Of a stretch of 64,000 bases of DNA, positions 25,331-38,848 are shown in pieces (positions within the stretch are counted from its first letter, which is position 1; the number at the start of each line of letters is the position of its first letter). The stretch is taken from contig NC_134427.1 of the NCBI RefSeq assembly GCF_030867145.1, positions 15,213,001-15,277,000 of the forward strand, written 5' to 3'. Below the pieces are notes generated by a model, which saw nothing but the letters and a program-made list of their open reading frames with translations, made no database searches and had not been told where the DNA came from. A program made the translations under genes and the position numbers. The DNA comes from Opisthocomus hoazin. Taxonomy: Eukaryota > Chordata > Aves > Opisthocomiformes > Opisthocomidae.

Positions 25331-28300
25331 CTACGATCTTATCTGGCTCTGCTGGCTATGTTGGGTCGAGCGTGTTGGTGGTTTTAGGGCCTGATCCTGG
25401 AATTTCAGAAGCTGTCGGAGCCCTCGGCACCTTTTAGACTGAGGCTCCTCTTTGGTGTTTATCTGCGCGCAGCTGAGGCTTCTACACGTTCAAGTTTCCA
25501 AAGCCGCTGGAGTCTTTGAGACTCTTTAGGCCAAAACCTGGCAGCGTTGTTCCCTTCACAAAGAAGTTTCACACTAGTGTCGTATCGGTTCTCAAGCTGC
25601 CTCACAGCCCCTTCTTTCTTCCCCCGGTCCCCATCCCCCAGCCGCGGCCCGCCGTGTGCATGCTCCCAAACTCAGCTAAGCATTTCGCGAGTGTGCAGGG
25701 CTGAATGCACATTCACAGGAAACAAAACCGTGAGATACTTTCAAAAATGCAGACACACAAAACACTTCTAGACTGCTACAGGCAGGTGCAGAGCTGACGC
25801 TTCAGATGACTGTCCAGTTTTAAAGCACAGGACGGAGGCAGTCTGCTGGGACTGCTCGCCAAGGCCGCAGTAAAACATTAACCGCACGGAAAAGCTAAAT
25901 AAAAAGAAGCAGCTCTTCCCAGTGGAATTGTAGCATTCTCTCCTCTTCACATTCTTTTGAGCTCATTCATTCCTTCGAGCTGCAATAACAAGTCAGCTAT
26001 TTGTATATGATGAGACTTGTAATGGAGAACAGAGAGAAATTAGCTCAGAAGCAAAATCTTCTCCTGCTGCACCTTTTGCAGTGATCACTATGCTTCTTCC
26101 CCAGCCCCAGACAGACTTCTTCCCAGTTCCACTTCTAGGCAGCCTAACTTTTTGGCACAGACACCTGATCACTGTGATTTAGACATCAAGTCTCACATCA
26201 CAAACACTCATCCCAAAACCCAGCACTTTCAGAGTCCTCACTCCAAGTACTCCATCAACCAAATGCTGGGGCCAAGGAGGCCAATAGCCCCGTGGATTCT
26301 CGATATCACGCAGAGTCAGGTTTTACTGGCCCAAAATTTTCTTGGTTATCCAAAATTCCTGCTGGCACCAAGGGGAGTTGCAGGTGCTTGAAAACCTCTC
26401 AGATACATATATGGCTTCATTCATCATTCAGCTGCAGCCTTGTCTGGACAGGAAGACAGTAACCTTTAAAGAGCAACACTTCACAACCGTTAAGAAACTA
26501 ATATTTTATGCATTTGTATCACGGTTGGCTCCAAAGCCAACCTTGGCAAGTGTCTGGGGGTTTCTCTTGAGAGTCATTTTGTCTGCTTATACTGCTGTTC
26601 TGTTTAAGGTGTTTAAGGGTTTTTTTTCCCCTGATCCTTCTTGATTAGATGTAATTGAATAGTTTAGAAGCCTGATCATTGTTCGGCTGAGTCTTCCAGT
26701 TGACAACCCACTGATTGAAACATCACTCACAAGATACAGAGGCATAGAAAGAAAAGTTTACCACAATTCTCTAGTACTCGGAACATCTTCGAGGTACTTG
26801 TCAGGCCACATTTTTATAAACAGCTGCGGATTCAGATCTTGGTAAAATGCAGAAATATTCCTGTAGCCTGTGATTCCAGTTTCCCTACAACTACACTGGT
26901 GACTTAGGCAACAACGTCCTTCTCTCGGGCTCCTCACTTGGGGGAAAAAAATTCCCTCCAGTTGCTTTGCAAGGAGGTTCTGTGCAACCCCAGGTGCCAG
27001 CCCCTTCCTGCAGGCTTCCGAGCAGCTCCGCGTTCTTTCTGTGCTAAGAAATTTCCTTTCGCCACCCCCAGTGAGGCAGAGTTTACCTTCTGCCTGAGGC
27101 AGAGCTGCAGCTCAGCCATGCCAATTATAAAAGATGCCTCCCAAACGTGTATTCCTGGTTTCCAGAGTGACTCTGAGGTGCTACCACGCCTATCTTTAGA
27201 GTGGCGAAGTTACCAAGAGGCAATGTGGTCACAGGGAGTCACATACCGTGGTGATGAGTAGAACGTGAATTGCTGACTAGACGGTCAGGGACACTTGGCT
27301 TCTCAACCCAGAATCCCTAACTGACAAAGGAAAATCTCTTTTTTTTCCCCCCTGTGCTAAAAATATGTGAGTGCATTGCTGTTTGGCTCTCCTTGCATTA
27401 CTGGAACGTGTCATGCCTTGCTTCCCTCATCTGCATTATGCCCAAAGTTGTGCTTGCCTGTTTTCCCCCCTCTTCAGACTGCATGGGCCATCCCGGCTTG
27501 GGGTGGAGGTGGCCAGTGCATCAGCTGGCCAAGTTGTATGGACGAGTTCAAAGCGGCTGTCAGACAGGAATCATTAACACTGAAGATGTGAACTATCATG
27601 TTCAAAGACAGAAGAACTTTCTGGAAAGAAATGTGATAACTGAACATTGTACCCGCCGTGCTTGTATCACAGCTTAGCTGGCGTCATCTCCGTACCAGAG
27701 GTGAGCCCCAGCTGAGAAAACTGCTCTTAGCTCCACGCTGCTCCATTTCACTGCCGTTGACTTCAGCTGTCTTGAGAACGCTTTCCCATAGCCCCTGCAG
27801 AAACAGTGCCACGTGTTCATACTGGCATCTTACAAAAAGCCTTCCAAACAGTGCAAATCCTGGTGAATTTTGAATGTGTAATTGCTTTCATCCCAGGACT
27901 GCTGGCTCGCCAAAACCCTCAGAATCATCGCGCCAGAAATTGTGTCAAGATCTGCCAGGAGTGTCCAGAGGGCAATGCAGCTAGAGCAGAGTGGCGTGAC
28001 ACCTGCGTACAGGGAAGGGAGTACAATAATTCGGGTGGCAGGCTAGGGTTAGGGTCACCTGTGCTATAGGTATTTCAAATCCATCCAATTAAACAATGTT
28101 AATTAGTGGTGGTTCTTTTTCCTAGAGTAGTCATAGCTGTTCTTCCCTGTCTAATAATGGAAGAATACCACCAGCTTCAAAAGTGATTTCGAAGGACTGA
28201 TTAAGGAATATTTGTTAAACTTGGAGAAGAATGAAGTCCTACATATATGTTAATACATACCCACTTACACAGAATGGCTTTTTGTTGTTCTCCTCTGTCT

Positions 28301-29594
28301 GGAACGTGAGCAATTTATAGTCTGCTGCTGCATCTAATTAGTGGATCTGATCCTTATATTGAAGCAGTAGGGGCTTGTGATTTTTAAGTCCAACATTTCC
28401 AGGCTCTGTCACTGAAAAAAAGGCTTCATCGAAGACTAAAGATGTGGACTATTATGATATTTAAATGCCAAAGTCAGATACAGCCAGAAAATGGAGGCAT
28501 GATCTTAAGCAGTTGCATGGCTGTCTGTTGGTTCAGATTCACAACACAGAGCGAAGGTAAACTGCATTCAGCATAGATATGTGGGAAGAACTTGGCCTTG
28601 TGTAGCTCCCTCCTTGGTACTAGCCAAGATAAAAATACATCAGGATTACCAGCATCTAGGAAACTAGCATATGGTGCTACTGCAGAATGTAACACTAATA
28701 TATTTCAGAAAAGAAACATTATTTTTCTCTTTTTGTGTAGTTCCTCGTTAATCTAGATGCCATTCATTCTCTGCCTGCATTTTTCCCACATTTTTCACAT
28801 GAAAAGAGAGGATATGCTTGAATTAATTTAATTGCCAAATGTTTTGTTCACATAGCCGTGGCAGAAATAACTTTTAGCGGCCAGGTTAAATAGCCCCCTT
28901 CACTGGCGTGGTTAACGCTCATTGTTGCTGCCAGGCCCTCCGCATTGACTGGGGATCGCACCGCTGTTCGTGCTGAAGTGGCTTGGGAAGTCGCAGTGCT
29001 TCCTTTTCTCTCCCTCTCTCCCCTTTCTTTTTCCTGCAAGAGCAAGAAGATCTCACAGTAATCTGGGAATGAATCATTTTCAAATACTTTCGGAAGAGCC
29101 AGAGTGCTCAAACGGAACTTAGAGGTTCATTTCACAGCTGAAAGTTGTCTTTGAATGAGCAGGCCGGATCCTTCCCTGGTGTAAATCACCGTGCTTCGGT
29201 GGGGCTGCACTGTTTCCATGGAGGAGGCATCAGCCGGGCGTTATCCCCTGCCACTGGAAGCCCCTCACCCACGTTTTCCACCCTCCCACGGCAGCACGCA
29301 GCTTCCCTCAGTTTCCCCTGTGAGCTGCAGCGGATGCTGCTCCAGATCGCAGCGGGTGCCGCGGCGCCGCACAGGGTGATCGCCATCACCGTTCTGATGG
29401 GGGAGATGCCTTCCTCGTCTCGTCCTGTCCCTGGCTGCACTGGCCATGATGGAGGGGAGGGAGGGACGCTGGTTCATGTGCCCCTCTCAGTCTTTACCTG
29501 CAAAGGTTAGACTGGCTGGTCGTGGGAGGGCTGCGCCCTTTTCGACTGTACCCGAAGTTAATCTGTTCTGCACTGCACAAAAACAAGTAGGGGC

Positions 29595-30234
29595 GAAGTA
29601 CGGGCTTGGGGCAGACCTGCTGGAGTGCAGCTCTGTGGAGAGAGACCTGGGTGTCCTGGTGGACAACAGGTTGACCATGAGCCAGCAGTGTGCCCTGGCT
29701 GCCAAGAAGGCCGATGGGATCCTGGGATGCATCAAGAGAAGTGTGGCCAGCAGGTCGAGGGAGGTTCTGCTTCCCCTCTACACTGCCCTAGTGAGGTCCC
29801 ATCTGGAGTACTGTGTCCAGTTCTGGGCTCCCCAGTTCAAGAAAGATGAGGAGCTGCTGGAGAGAGTCCAGCGGAGGGCTATGAGGATGAGGAGGGGACT
29901 GGAGCATCTCTCCTACAAGGAAAGGCTGAGGGAGCTGGGCTTGTTCAGCCTGAAGAAGAGAAGGCTGAGAGGGGACCTTATAAATGCTGATAAATATCTG
30001 AAGGGTGGGTGTCAGGAGGATGGGGCCAGACTCTTTCCAGTGGTGCCCAGCGACAGGACAAGGGGCAATGGGCACAAACTGAGGCACAGGAAGTTCCGTC
30101 TGAACATGAGGAAGAACTTCTTCACTCTGAGGGTGACGGAGCACTGGAACAGGCTGCCCAGGGAGGTTGTGGAGTCTCCTTCCCTGGAGATATTCAAGAC
30201 CCGCCTGGACATGGTCCTGTGCAGCCTGCTCTAG
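29595..30234 (+). pseudogene. CR1 ORF2 C-terminal fragment, frame still open
   Basis: About 212 codons of the ORF2 C-terminus read without a stop: '[20 protein letters not shown]' near 29,643-29,702, then '[20 protein letters not shown]' near 29,770-29,829, 'LERVQRRAM' near 29,860 and a C-terminus ending '[10 protein letters not shown]'. This region follows the reverse transcriptase catalytic core and is thought to take part in RNA recognition. The YXDD catalytic motif and the endonuclease lie upstream and are absent, so it cannot be active. The open frame extends upstream to 29,446 into flanking DNA by chance; that part is not CR1. Confidence 0.9.
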
Positions 30235-30322
30235 GTGACCCTGCTTTGGCAGGGGGGTTGGACTGGATGACCCCCAGAGGTCCCTTCCAACCCCGACCAT
30301 TCTGTGATTCTGTGATTCTGTG
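29595..30322 (+). mobile_element. Young 5'-truncated CR1 LINE
   Basis: This is the last part of a CR1 retrotransposon: the end of ORF2, a short 3' UTR ('ggggggttggactggatgac...aggtcccttccaacccc') and the terminal repeat of ATTCTGTG octamers. It begins at 'agtacgggcttggggcag', corresponding to a point inside the 3' third of ORF2, so it is 5'-truncated like most CR1 copies. The reading frame is undamaged to its stop at 30,232-30,234. That, together with the clean 3' end, marks it as the youngest-looking CR1 in the window. No target-site duplication is expected or seen. It shares its subfamily-type 3' UTR with the copy at 58.2-59.0 kb. Confidence 0.95.
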
Positions 30323-31198
30323 TGCAGTCCTGTCGATTCTGTCATTTCTGTTGGCTCTGAAGGTTTTGTATTCTAGTAAACAGAGAACTCATTATGACAT
30401 GCCAGTGACTTGAGAAAAATGATGATAAAACAGGGATTTTTTTGTTTTGGAGAAAAACATAAAAAACACAACTATGCTCTGAACACCAAGATGGGTATGC
30501 ACCAAAGACAGCAGGCAGCAGAATTGTCAGCATCTTTCCCCAGATCCCACAACTGCCATTGAACTTTCATAAGCGGCTAATGACTGACCCATGAAGGTCC
30601 AAAATTCACGGACTCATTTGTTGGTCTGTGAAGTCCACTGCCGGTATGCGGGTAGCCTGCTGCTGAGTCCGCAGTGGGGTACGGCACGTCCTGGTGCCAC
30701 GGCGTTCCGCAAGCCAGACCCATCTCCGGACACCCAGGAGCACTTCCCTTGGGAAGGGAAGGCGGCAGAGGGGGTAGCTGGGATTAGAGGTGTGAGCACA
30801 GCCGAAGGACCGAGAGCCTCAAGGAGTAGTAGGGCCAAATGAAAAAAACGCTGTGCAGGAACGTGTGGGGTGAGCAGGAGCAGAAGATGGGCAGGAGAGC
30901 AGCAGGACCTAGGTGGAGGGGACACGCACAGCCGAGCTCCCGACGCTCGCAGTGAGATTCTCCTTTCTTTCCAATCTTTACAAGTGCTGGCAATTCAACT
31001 ATCACTCTTGGCCTTGATGAGCAGAGGGTTACTATCCCCGCCACCCTTTTGCACTTGCATGTTGTGTAACTTCCTCATGGCCAATCTGTACCTAAAAGTA
31101 GTTATATTCAAGCTGTTTCTTGAGCTACACGAGAAGTCTGAGGCTGTACCTGTCTCTTAATTTAAAGATGCTCTGTGAAATCTTTTGACTAATTTCCT

Positions 31199-31211
31199 GG
31201 GGGGGGGGGGG
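31199..31211. repeat. G13 homopolymer
   Basis: A run of 13 G is followed by AGGGG. It is a simple tract, notable only as a likely sequencing and assembly error site. Confidence 0.9.
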
Positions 31212-33060
31212 AGGGGTGCAATTTCTTAGGACAGTGCTTTCGTGTTGATTTTGATAACAAAATGTGTAATTCTGGATGGATGCCATAGCTGTGCAAGTCA
31301 TGCTGATATTGTATTGGATGCGGAAATGTATCTTAATAGCTGGTATTCATCCCTGCACTGAAGGGAAGTAGAGCTTTATTTTTTGGCTCAAGAAATCTGA
31401 CACTAGTTGAGACAACACACATTTTTATACAAGGCTGCAGCCGCTAGCAAATGGATGCGTATTTATTTGACAGGATATGCTCAGTAGCCTTGGGAAACCA
31501 AGATTTGAAATCAATAATTTCTGGTAAATCACAAACCGACATTGGCAACATCCTAGTCTGGCTGAATATCTGTATCATCACAGACACTCTTCTTTAATAA
31601 ACAGAACATACGATGTTTCATGCATTGGTTTTGCATTTTCTTGACAACTGCATAAAAGCATAATTTCTAGGATGATCCAAGGGATCTCTGTCAAGGGAAG
31701 AGGGTAACATTTGTTTCTGTGGGCTTTATGGTTTAAATCTCAGGGCCAATTCTACCATCAGGTAGTTTATGAATATTCATGTAAATTGTTTTGAGTTGAA
31801 GATTATGTAACCGTGCCATGTATCTGGCATGGAAAGAACAGTTTGACAGTCATGAAATAGAGAATGCTTTAAAAAATAGTGTCAGCTCTCGCACAGAGAG
31901 GACAAGTCTGGGAACGAAAGGGAAAATTAAGGAGGAAAGGTGTGTGTTTCCTGATGGAAGAAAAATTATGTGATCCTGTCTTAAAAACAGTGAATATAGA
32001 ACCATTTTTGCAGACTTAGATGTTTAAAGCAGTTTGGAATCTCTTGTGTCAGATATGGGGCAGAATCTGCCTTTCTGTTGACTTTTAGAGGAGTCAAGGC
32101 AAGTCCGTATGTTCCTGATCGTTCCATGTGTGTGTGAACTGTACGATCCAGCAGTGAGAAGACACCTAAGCTAGAATTGTTATGAAGCCTTTTTTGCATT
32201 GTTCTGTCTTCTGAGTGGTGCCTTACTTGCAGTCAGGTACAGCAGTCAAAGAAGAGTGTCTGATTGCCCAGGCCTTTTGTTATCTGGGAAACTTGGCAAG
32301 CGGCACCCGTCACTGTTTGCTCCTGATCCGACACCCCTTCCGTGGACTGGAGGCTGCTTTTGTGCCCACTTGGCTGCCGGAGCTCTGCTGCAACTGGCGA
32401 ACGTGAGAATGCTTGGAGAGAAGGCATCTCCTGGGTAGTGACAGGCACTGCAGACACAGGCTCGTTTCGATGATGCCTCTGTATTTGTATGTACACTTTC
32501 GGCTGAGCGTATGATGGCTTTTATTCGTAGATGTAGCTGAGGCTGCAGGTGAAACGTGCAGCGGCTGCAGCCCTGCCATCCCAACGCCTTCAGTGAAAAG
32601 CCTATGCTCGCCGGGCAAAGCCAGTGGCAGCCGCGCAGGGAGCACGTGCCAGAAATCAGGAGGGAAGACCACTTATGCACTAGTCAGAACTGGAGAAATG
32701 CCATTAATTAGCAAACTTCTTCAGTGTATTGTTGCTAACAGTACAGCTATTAAATGCGATATGATATTCGCTTGTATCACCTATATTTTTAATGGAAAAT
32801 CTTACTGGCTGCAAGACAATCTGAACCGAACTGACCGTAAGTCCTGTACAAAGACAGTTAAACATGTTGGTCGTAATTCACCCTTTCTATAGAATGTTTT
32901 GACCTTGACTAAGATGCACGCATCAGGTATTTGATATTCTTCTAGCACTGCTTCCTAGCCTGAGTCATGGCGGAGATCTGCGCTCAGAGCAGTCTGAAAC
33001 TTTGTATGGCCTGACTGCAAGTGGAGATGAGGAGAGGTAAAATATTGCAGAGCTAAATCC

Positions 33061-33320
33061 CACAGGCCAGATCTCACTCGAGTAAAAGTGAAATGCCTAG
33101 ATGCGATCCACAGACTTTTGTTCACATGAAAAGATTTTGAGTAGCAGTCTTGAGTCGGGGATGTCAGCAGGGCTGGGACTTTGCCTCACGAAAGCAAGGC
33201 TTGATCCCACCCGTGCTGACGGTGCAGACGTATCCGCGTGCTTACCTGAGCACTCAGGTAATCCCTTCAGTTTCTAAGAGAGTCGTACGTAATGTTAAGC
33301 ATGTGCTTAAGTCTGTCTCT
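33061..33320. repeat. Old amniote interspersed repeat pieces (tentative)
   Basis: Two pieces of wording typical of a diverged bird/reptile repeat lie here: 'ggccagatctcactcgagta' at the left and 'taatgttaagcatgtgctta' at the right (33,289-33,308). The right piece holds the near-palindrome 'ttaagcatgtgcttaa', seen again in part at 53.43 kb. The interval between them is not clearly part of the element. Confidence 0.35.
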
Positions 33321-34284
33321 GAGAATTGTTTTCTGTATTTAAAATATAAGTTCAAAGTAGATCAGTTTGGAACAAGCATTTGGCAACCAAGCAGACATTA
33401 ACAACGTGATTTTAACCTGTACTTCAGTAGAAGATACACACTTTTTGCTATGTACCTTTCTATGGAAATATGAAGTGATTACTAATAGCGTTGTCATCTC
33501 TGAACCCCTAAGCACAGAGATTCTGGTTAGAACTGTGTCTGTTTTTCTGTACAAAAGACAAAATCGGCATTCACTATGATTTATATAATTTCCTAAACTA
33601 GTTCATGTACCCACTGACATGTCGGCATGCCAGTCCATCCCTCGATGATTTTACCTGTACACTCTTCCATGGACATTCATGTAAATAATGGCATACTAAA
33701 GAAACAGTTGAGTAACTGTGTTCTTTCATGTCCAAATCAACAAAGGCCACGCTGAAACCCTTTATTTAACTGCTCACAAACACAGGCTTCTTCCTGAAAC
33801 TTCCTGTTTTCCTAAAAGTAATGTTTCTTTAAAAATCAGAACTGGTACATTAACAATTATACATGTTTTTCTACATGACTTAGAAAATTACTTAATGTAG
33901 CAAGCATTACTGAGGAAATTAAAATTGTTTATTGACTCAATTTATCTGTTTTCAGGTTTTTCCCATATAGTTTTGCTAGGAAAAAAAGGACATCCAATTA
34001 AACACATTCGGAAACATCCGGAGATGCTGTTTTACTCAACACATGATGTTACTAATGTTAGGAGGGTAATGGGTTTCAGAAATGAATTGAAAGTTTGCAT
34101 GAGTTAGAAATCTCATCCCCAATAAACTCGAGTGTACTATGGGGGAATTACACAAAGGACACGAGTCCTCCCAGTTCTCAGCATCAGCCAGCTACAAATT
34201 GTCTGTCCTTAGGCAGAAACTTGCTAAGAAACTCGCACTGCTATGTGCAGTTTGTCCTGCAGTTGTTCAGTGAAGGTTTCTTTT

Positions 34285-34695
34285 CTATCTTCTGAAGCAT
34301 CGGCTACTGCCCGTGGTCAGAGATGCCGAAGTAGCCAGAGCCCTGGTCCAGTCTAGCAGGAGAAATGCAGTACTGACCCGTCAAACCTAAGGTTCATCAG
34401 GCCCAGTATCCGTGTCTTGGGGTGGCTGCTACTGGACCCTTAGAAGAGAACCTGCTTTGTACACAAGGCATGGACAGAGAGAATCCTTCCTCCCCTCGTA
34501 TCGCCTGCCAGCTTCCAGCATTTAGTAGTTCAGAACCAGGGGTCATGTCCAGACCTTCATGTTCAATAGCCGCTGCTGAATTTGCCCTCCATCCCTTTTG
34601 AACCCATTTATTCTAAAATATCCATCCATGGTAATGATCTCCACAGTTAAATTAAGTGCTTTTTGAAAATGGAAATCACTGATATCCTAAAGAAA
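34285..34695 (+). mobile_element. Old CR1/L3-like 3' end relic (tentative)
   Basis: The segment carries a chain of phrases typical of the 3' region of ancient amniote CR1/L3-type LINEs: 'ggctactgcccgtggtcaga', then 'aaggttcatcaggcccagta', then 'gcatggacagagagaatcct', and near the end 'gatctccacagttaaatta'. They are in the expected order for a plus-strand copy, but divergence is high and I cannot align it here. It predates the other CR1 copies by a wide margin. The alternative is chance similarity of single phrases; four in order makes that less likely. Confidence 0.45.
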
Positions 34696-37600
34696 AATAC
34701 TGGTTAGGTGCACCTTCAATCTGATGGGAATTCTTATATTCTTATTTATATTACACTGGCTTGTGATTATGCCACAGTTGCCTTCATTTCTTGAAAGAAA
34801 ACACAGTTGGAGTTGTGTGGGTTTTCTGTACTTTCTATCAGAGGAATAATTTCATCTTTTTTTTTTATATTCTTCCTCATCAACCAGTTTATGTTCGGCC
34901 TAATAGTTATCTTTGTTGTGGGATGGAGTTATCCACATCCCAGTTTACACATCGCCCCTTGAATTTTGCACCTCGTTCTCACATGCTACAGGTTTGCATT
35001 TTGGGCAGAGTCAGGGCAAACTCTTGTTTTAGCTTATGAAGACTTGTGTACATCTGTTGTAGTTCATGTGATTTTACTCCCTGGGAGCTTTGCTTTGCGT
35101 TTTAGCTCCCAGTAAACATACACTCAAAGTGTGTTTCAGCCCAGGCCATTGACTTTACCTGATCTCAGGTCAGAAACATGCAAGTAGCAAGCATCACATG
35201 ATTTCCATCCATCTGATTCTGAGTCGCTGACAAATTTGTGAATCCTTCAGTGAATCTGTGGTGAGTTCTTGCACTGTTCCATCGCTGCTTCCCTTCAGCG
35301 TAGAAGACGTGCCGCGGAGCAGCCCCTGTCTGCTGGGACCTTTGCTGTCCTGACTGATGTCAGGAACAGCCAAAGGCCAGCTGGGAGCCGGGCACGGTTC
35401 TCCTGGGAGAACAGAGTCCCAGCATTAAGGCTGTCAGGACGCTCAGTTTTTAGCAGGTTTAGTTCACACCAACCTGTAGGTTGGAAATCTTTTCTCCAGC
35501 CCTTGGCCAGCTCGTATTGGCAGAGCCTGTTGCTCACACAACTCAGCAAGATCGTCTCCGAGCACGTGATCCGTTCACCTGGTGAACATAACACAGGGCA
35601 GTTATTCAGCACATTGCAGCTTTCCAGCTAACAGTTCTCCTTAGACAGGTAAAAAAATACCACTTTTTCAAGAACTATGGAGTACAGGACAAGCTCTTGC
35701 CCGGTTTGGGTTTTTTTTTTCAGAAAAGATACAGTTCAGTGCACTCCTTTCATCAGTTTGTAGTATTTTAGACACAGTTATAACTTCTCAGCTCCTAGAC
35801 GCTTGGCTTTTGAATAAGACATCTCTATTTGGAAAGAAACTATGCTAGTTTTATTAAAGGAACAAAGCAAATTATATTTTCTATGGATATTAAGGACGAT
35901 AAGTAAAATACGGCAAACTACTGTGAAATTGATAAAGAATATTATTAATCCCAGCCAGTCAGGTCTGGGTCCAATGCCCAGCCTTGGGGGAAGCAGTTGA
36001 CGTAGTCGGATACATTCTGGCACGCCTCAGCCTGTGGCCATAACAACAGCCTTGATGCCCTTCAAATTGCCTCTTTTCTTCGGAATCCCACAGCTCACTT
36101 TTTCAAAATAAGACAGAAGCAGAATAATAAGGTAGTCTGCAATTTGCTTAGGGTAGGCCCAACCTAGGAAGATAAAATACTACCCTGAAGAAGCCCATGA
36201 AAGTTTTGTCATTGATTCCAGCGCATCCAGGGATTCCCCCAGGTCGGCTGCAGCAAACACGCCTGAAGAAAGGGCTCGTAATTTAATCACCAAAGACCAA
36301 AATCGCAACACTGAAATCCCCTGCTTAACCATTACCCATCGCTGAAAATGAGTGATCTCTGCACGGGCGTTACTTTTCTGCTAAAAGCTCACGCCGCCTG
36401 GAATTAGGCCTCTGCGTACACCCAAACCCGTCCTCGCTGTGACGCTGCTGACCCCCCCAGCTCCCAGGCTCGCAGCTTCGCCCCGTCAGCCCAGAGCCCC
36501 ACGCTCGGCAGCACGGGGATGCCGGGCACCGAGCTGCCGGAGCGGAATCCAGACCTCCAGGCCTCGCACAGCCGGAGCCGGCAGGTTCAAAGAAAGGGAA
36601 CATTGCCACCGTTCTCTTGTGGACGAGCCAACTGATAAAAGTACTCGTCTCAGTTTGATTTCCATCAGAGAGCGGATGCCATCTTACAGAGGCGAACACA
36701 AACCACGACATGGCAAGCAGATCCCCTTGACAACTAAAGACAACAGCATCATTCCTGCTGCACGAGCAGGTACAGGCAGGACTCCTCTACACCCTACTCC
36801 TGTTGTCTTCCTTTTGGGGAAGTCCTTCGGTCTAGTTTTATGAAGTGAACAAAGCAAATGACAGCCATTAGGACTTTTGCCGTTTGTCAGGAAATTCAGA
36901 TGTCTGGCAAGTCATGAATGACATGGTTTGTCCAAAACTTCTGGACAAATGACTAGTGTGCACTGTACATGCTGCATAGGAGAACTGACATGGACCTACC
37001 ATGCACTCATCATCTGGTCGTGGTGTCGTCAGTAGGTCCAGTATATTCACGGAATGTGGGAACCCCTGTGTGTCCCACACGTTTCATACATGCATATTTC
37101 CATCCAAAAAACTCCAAGCAGATAGATGGGAGCCCTTACACACCCACGTATACCTTCAGGGGAGGGTTCCAGAGATTGCATACTGGACAGACAGAGGCAC
37201 CTCCTTGCAGGTGGAGCTTAACTCACGCATGATGAACGCGTGTCTCCACTGAGCTTGCTCATTTTAGGTGACTCTGCCCAGTACGTTGGCTCTTTTAGAT
37301 CCCACACTGTGTTAGAGCCTCTGCATCGCAAGCAGTGTGTAGATTCCATCCGGGCAGCCCAACAAACCCAAACATCAGGTGTCCATAGGCCTCTCCTTTG
37401 ACACCAAAACCTTTTGAGATCTGGCCCTCAGAGTCTGTAGAATTCAGGGTGCTCACACTTATACAGCTTTATTATTTTTGTGCTTCTTTTTTTCAATGGA
37501 CAAAATACATTGAAGTAATTTTAAATAATATAGAAGGCAAAATCATTAGAAAAGCAAAGCAATAAACTCCCAAATAATCCAAACTGAAGTAACACAAATA

Positions 37601-38744
37601 CTGCTCGGGGGAGTGGGCCCGTTGTTACAGCAGTCACAGGAAAGCTAGAGGCTTCAGCAAAGGTGAAAACAAATTTTTTTCTGTTGTTGAAGTGACATTC
37701 ATGGTATTTATTAACTTGGGGTACAAAGATGGGTTTGCTCTGTAAGTTAACTGCAAGTTGAAGATGATTGCTGTGCAGAAAACTTTCCGGAAAGTGAGGC
37801 CAGATTCTGGCTCCACTTGTATGTATTTGGATACAGTAGCTGAGTTTTATTCAAATAACCTTCTTCTTAATTTTATACAGCATAATTTACTAATACTACT
37901 ATTTTAGGCATGATTAAAAAAATTAGACACATTATTAGAAATTGTACTATGTCTTCCTCATCTCATGCATTGAGTCAGTGTACCGGGAGAGGGTTTCTAG
38001 CATCTCAAGTGTATCAGGACAGGACTGACAGTCGTACTGATTTAGCAAGGTAATGAAATTAAATTATACCAGCAATTATTTGTGGACCTGGCATGCTCTC
38101 CCAGCTGCCTGCAGCTTGCTTGTCCCAGTCTGAATATGTTCTCAGCTTTCAGTTGATGGTCTGTCAAAATTAATGTTCAGAGATTGCAGCTTGTAACAAG
38201 AACATTTATAGTTATATGAAGAGTGCGTGGTTTTACAGGGGCTATTCAGAATTGTATCTGCCTTCAAAAATACACGTACATAGCACAAAGGGGGAAAATG
38301 AAACAACTCTACTGTTTCCTTCTGGGTAACCTGGGTTCACCTGTGTGAGAGAAGTTTAACCCTTTTGCGAGTGTTGAGTGTTGAATACAGTCTCATAATG
38401 GCACAGAGAGCCAGGAAACTACGCTTTTTTAAGAACAACTCAAACCTTTCCACTTCATGCCCCGGGCTATCTTGTCAGTGATTTGGGAAAAAAAGAAATT
38501 ATCCATTAATTGCCAGTATCTTTCTGAGCTACCCTACTTTTGTGCTACATGAACTCGAAGCTCTACAAAGCAGGCGCTAACCATGCTAAGCAGCTTTTTG
38601 CTGTTAAACACTGTCCGTAGGCTGCATGATTTTCGCCCTCATGCACGGAAGAAAAAAATAAACAAACACAAAACCCGTGGATCTGCGAGGTTTCCAGTTC
38701 CTGAAGAGAAGAAAGTGTTCCTTCCCCTTTAAGCCCGAGCCGGT

Positions 38745-38777
38745 CGTGTGAGAGTGTGAGTGTGTGAGAGAGTGAGT

Positions 38778-38848
<71 letters not shown>

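Larger units (their letters stand above)
20766..29594. other. Non-coding stretch, no gene recognised
   Basis: No frame here has recognisable protein homology. GC-rich, CpG-containing patches occur at about 22,440-22,700, 23,870-24,080 and 29,180-29,440; each gives overlapping long frames on both strands, which is what high GC alone produces. Two old hairpin repeats lie at the left end, and an AT-rich block with homeodomain- and octamer-type motifs lies near 25.1-25.3 kb. Two telomere-like units (TAGGGTTAGGG) at about 28,047-28,057 are too few to mean anything. Confidence 0.7.
30323..38744. other. Non-coding stretch, no gene recognised
   Basis: Mostly AT-rich unique sequence without recognisable coding homology. 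It holds a G13 run at 31,199-31,211, two old-repeat relics (33.06-33.32 and 34.29-34.70 kb) and a GC-rich, CpG-containing patch at about 36,400-36,560. If the gene proposed at 39.1 kb is real, the last part of this stretch is its proximal upstream region. I see no obvious TATA box in the last few hundred bases before the microsatellite. Confidence 0.65.

Noticed and set aside
28044..28060. Interstitial telomere repeat
   Set aside because: Only two imperfect TTAGGG-type units; expected by chance.
29446..29594. N-terminal extension of the 262-codon frame that includes CR1
   Set aside because: The first 50 or so codons lie in flanking DNA and do not resemble CR1 or any other protein; the fusion is fortuitous.
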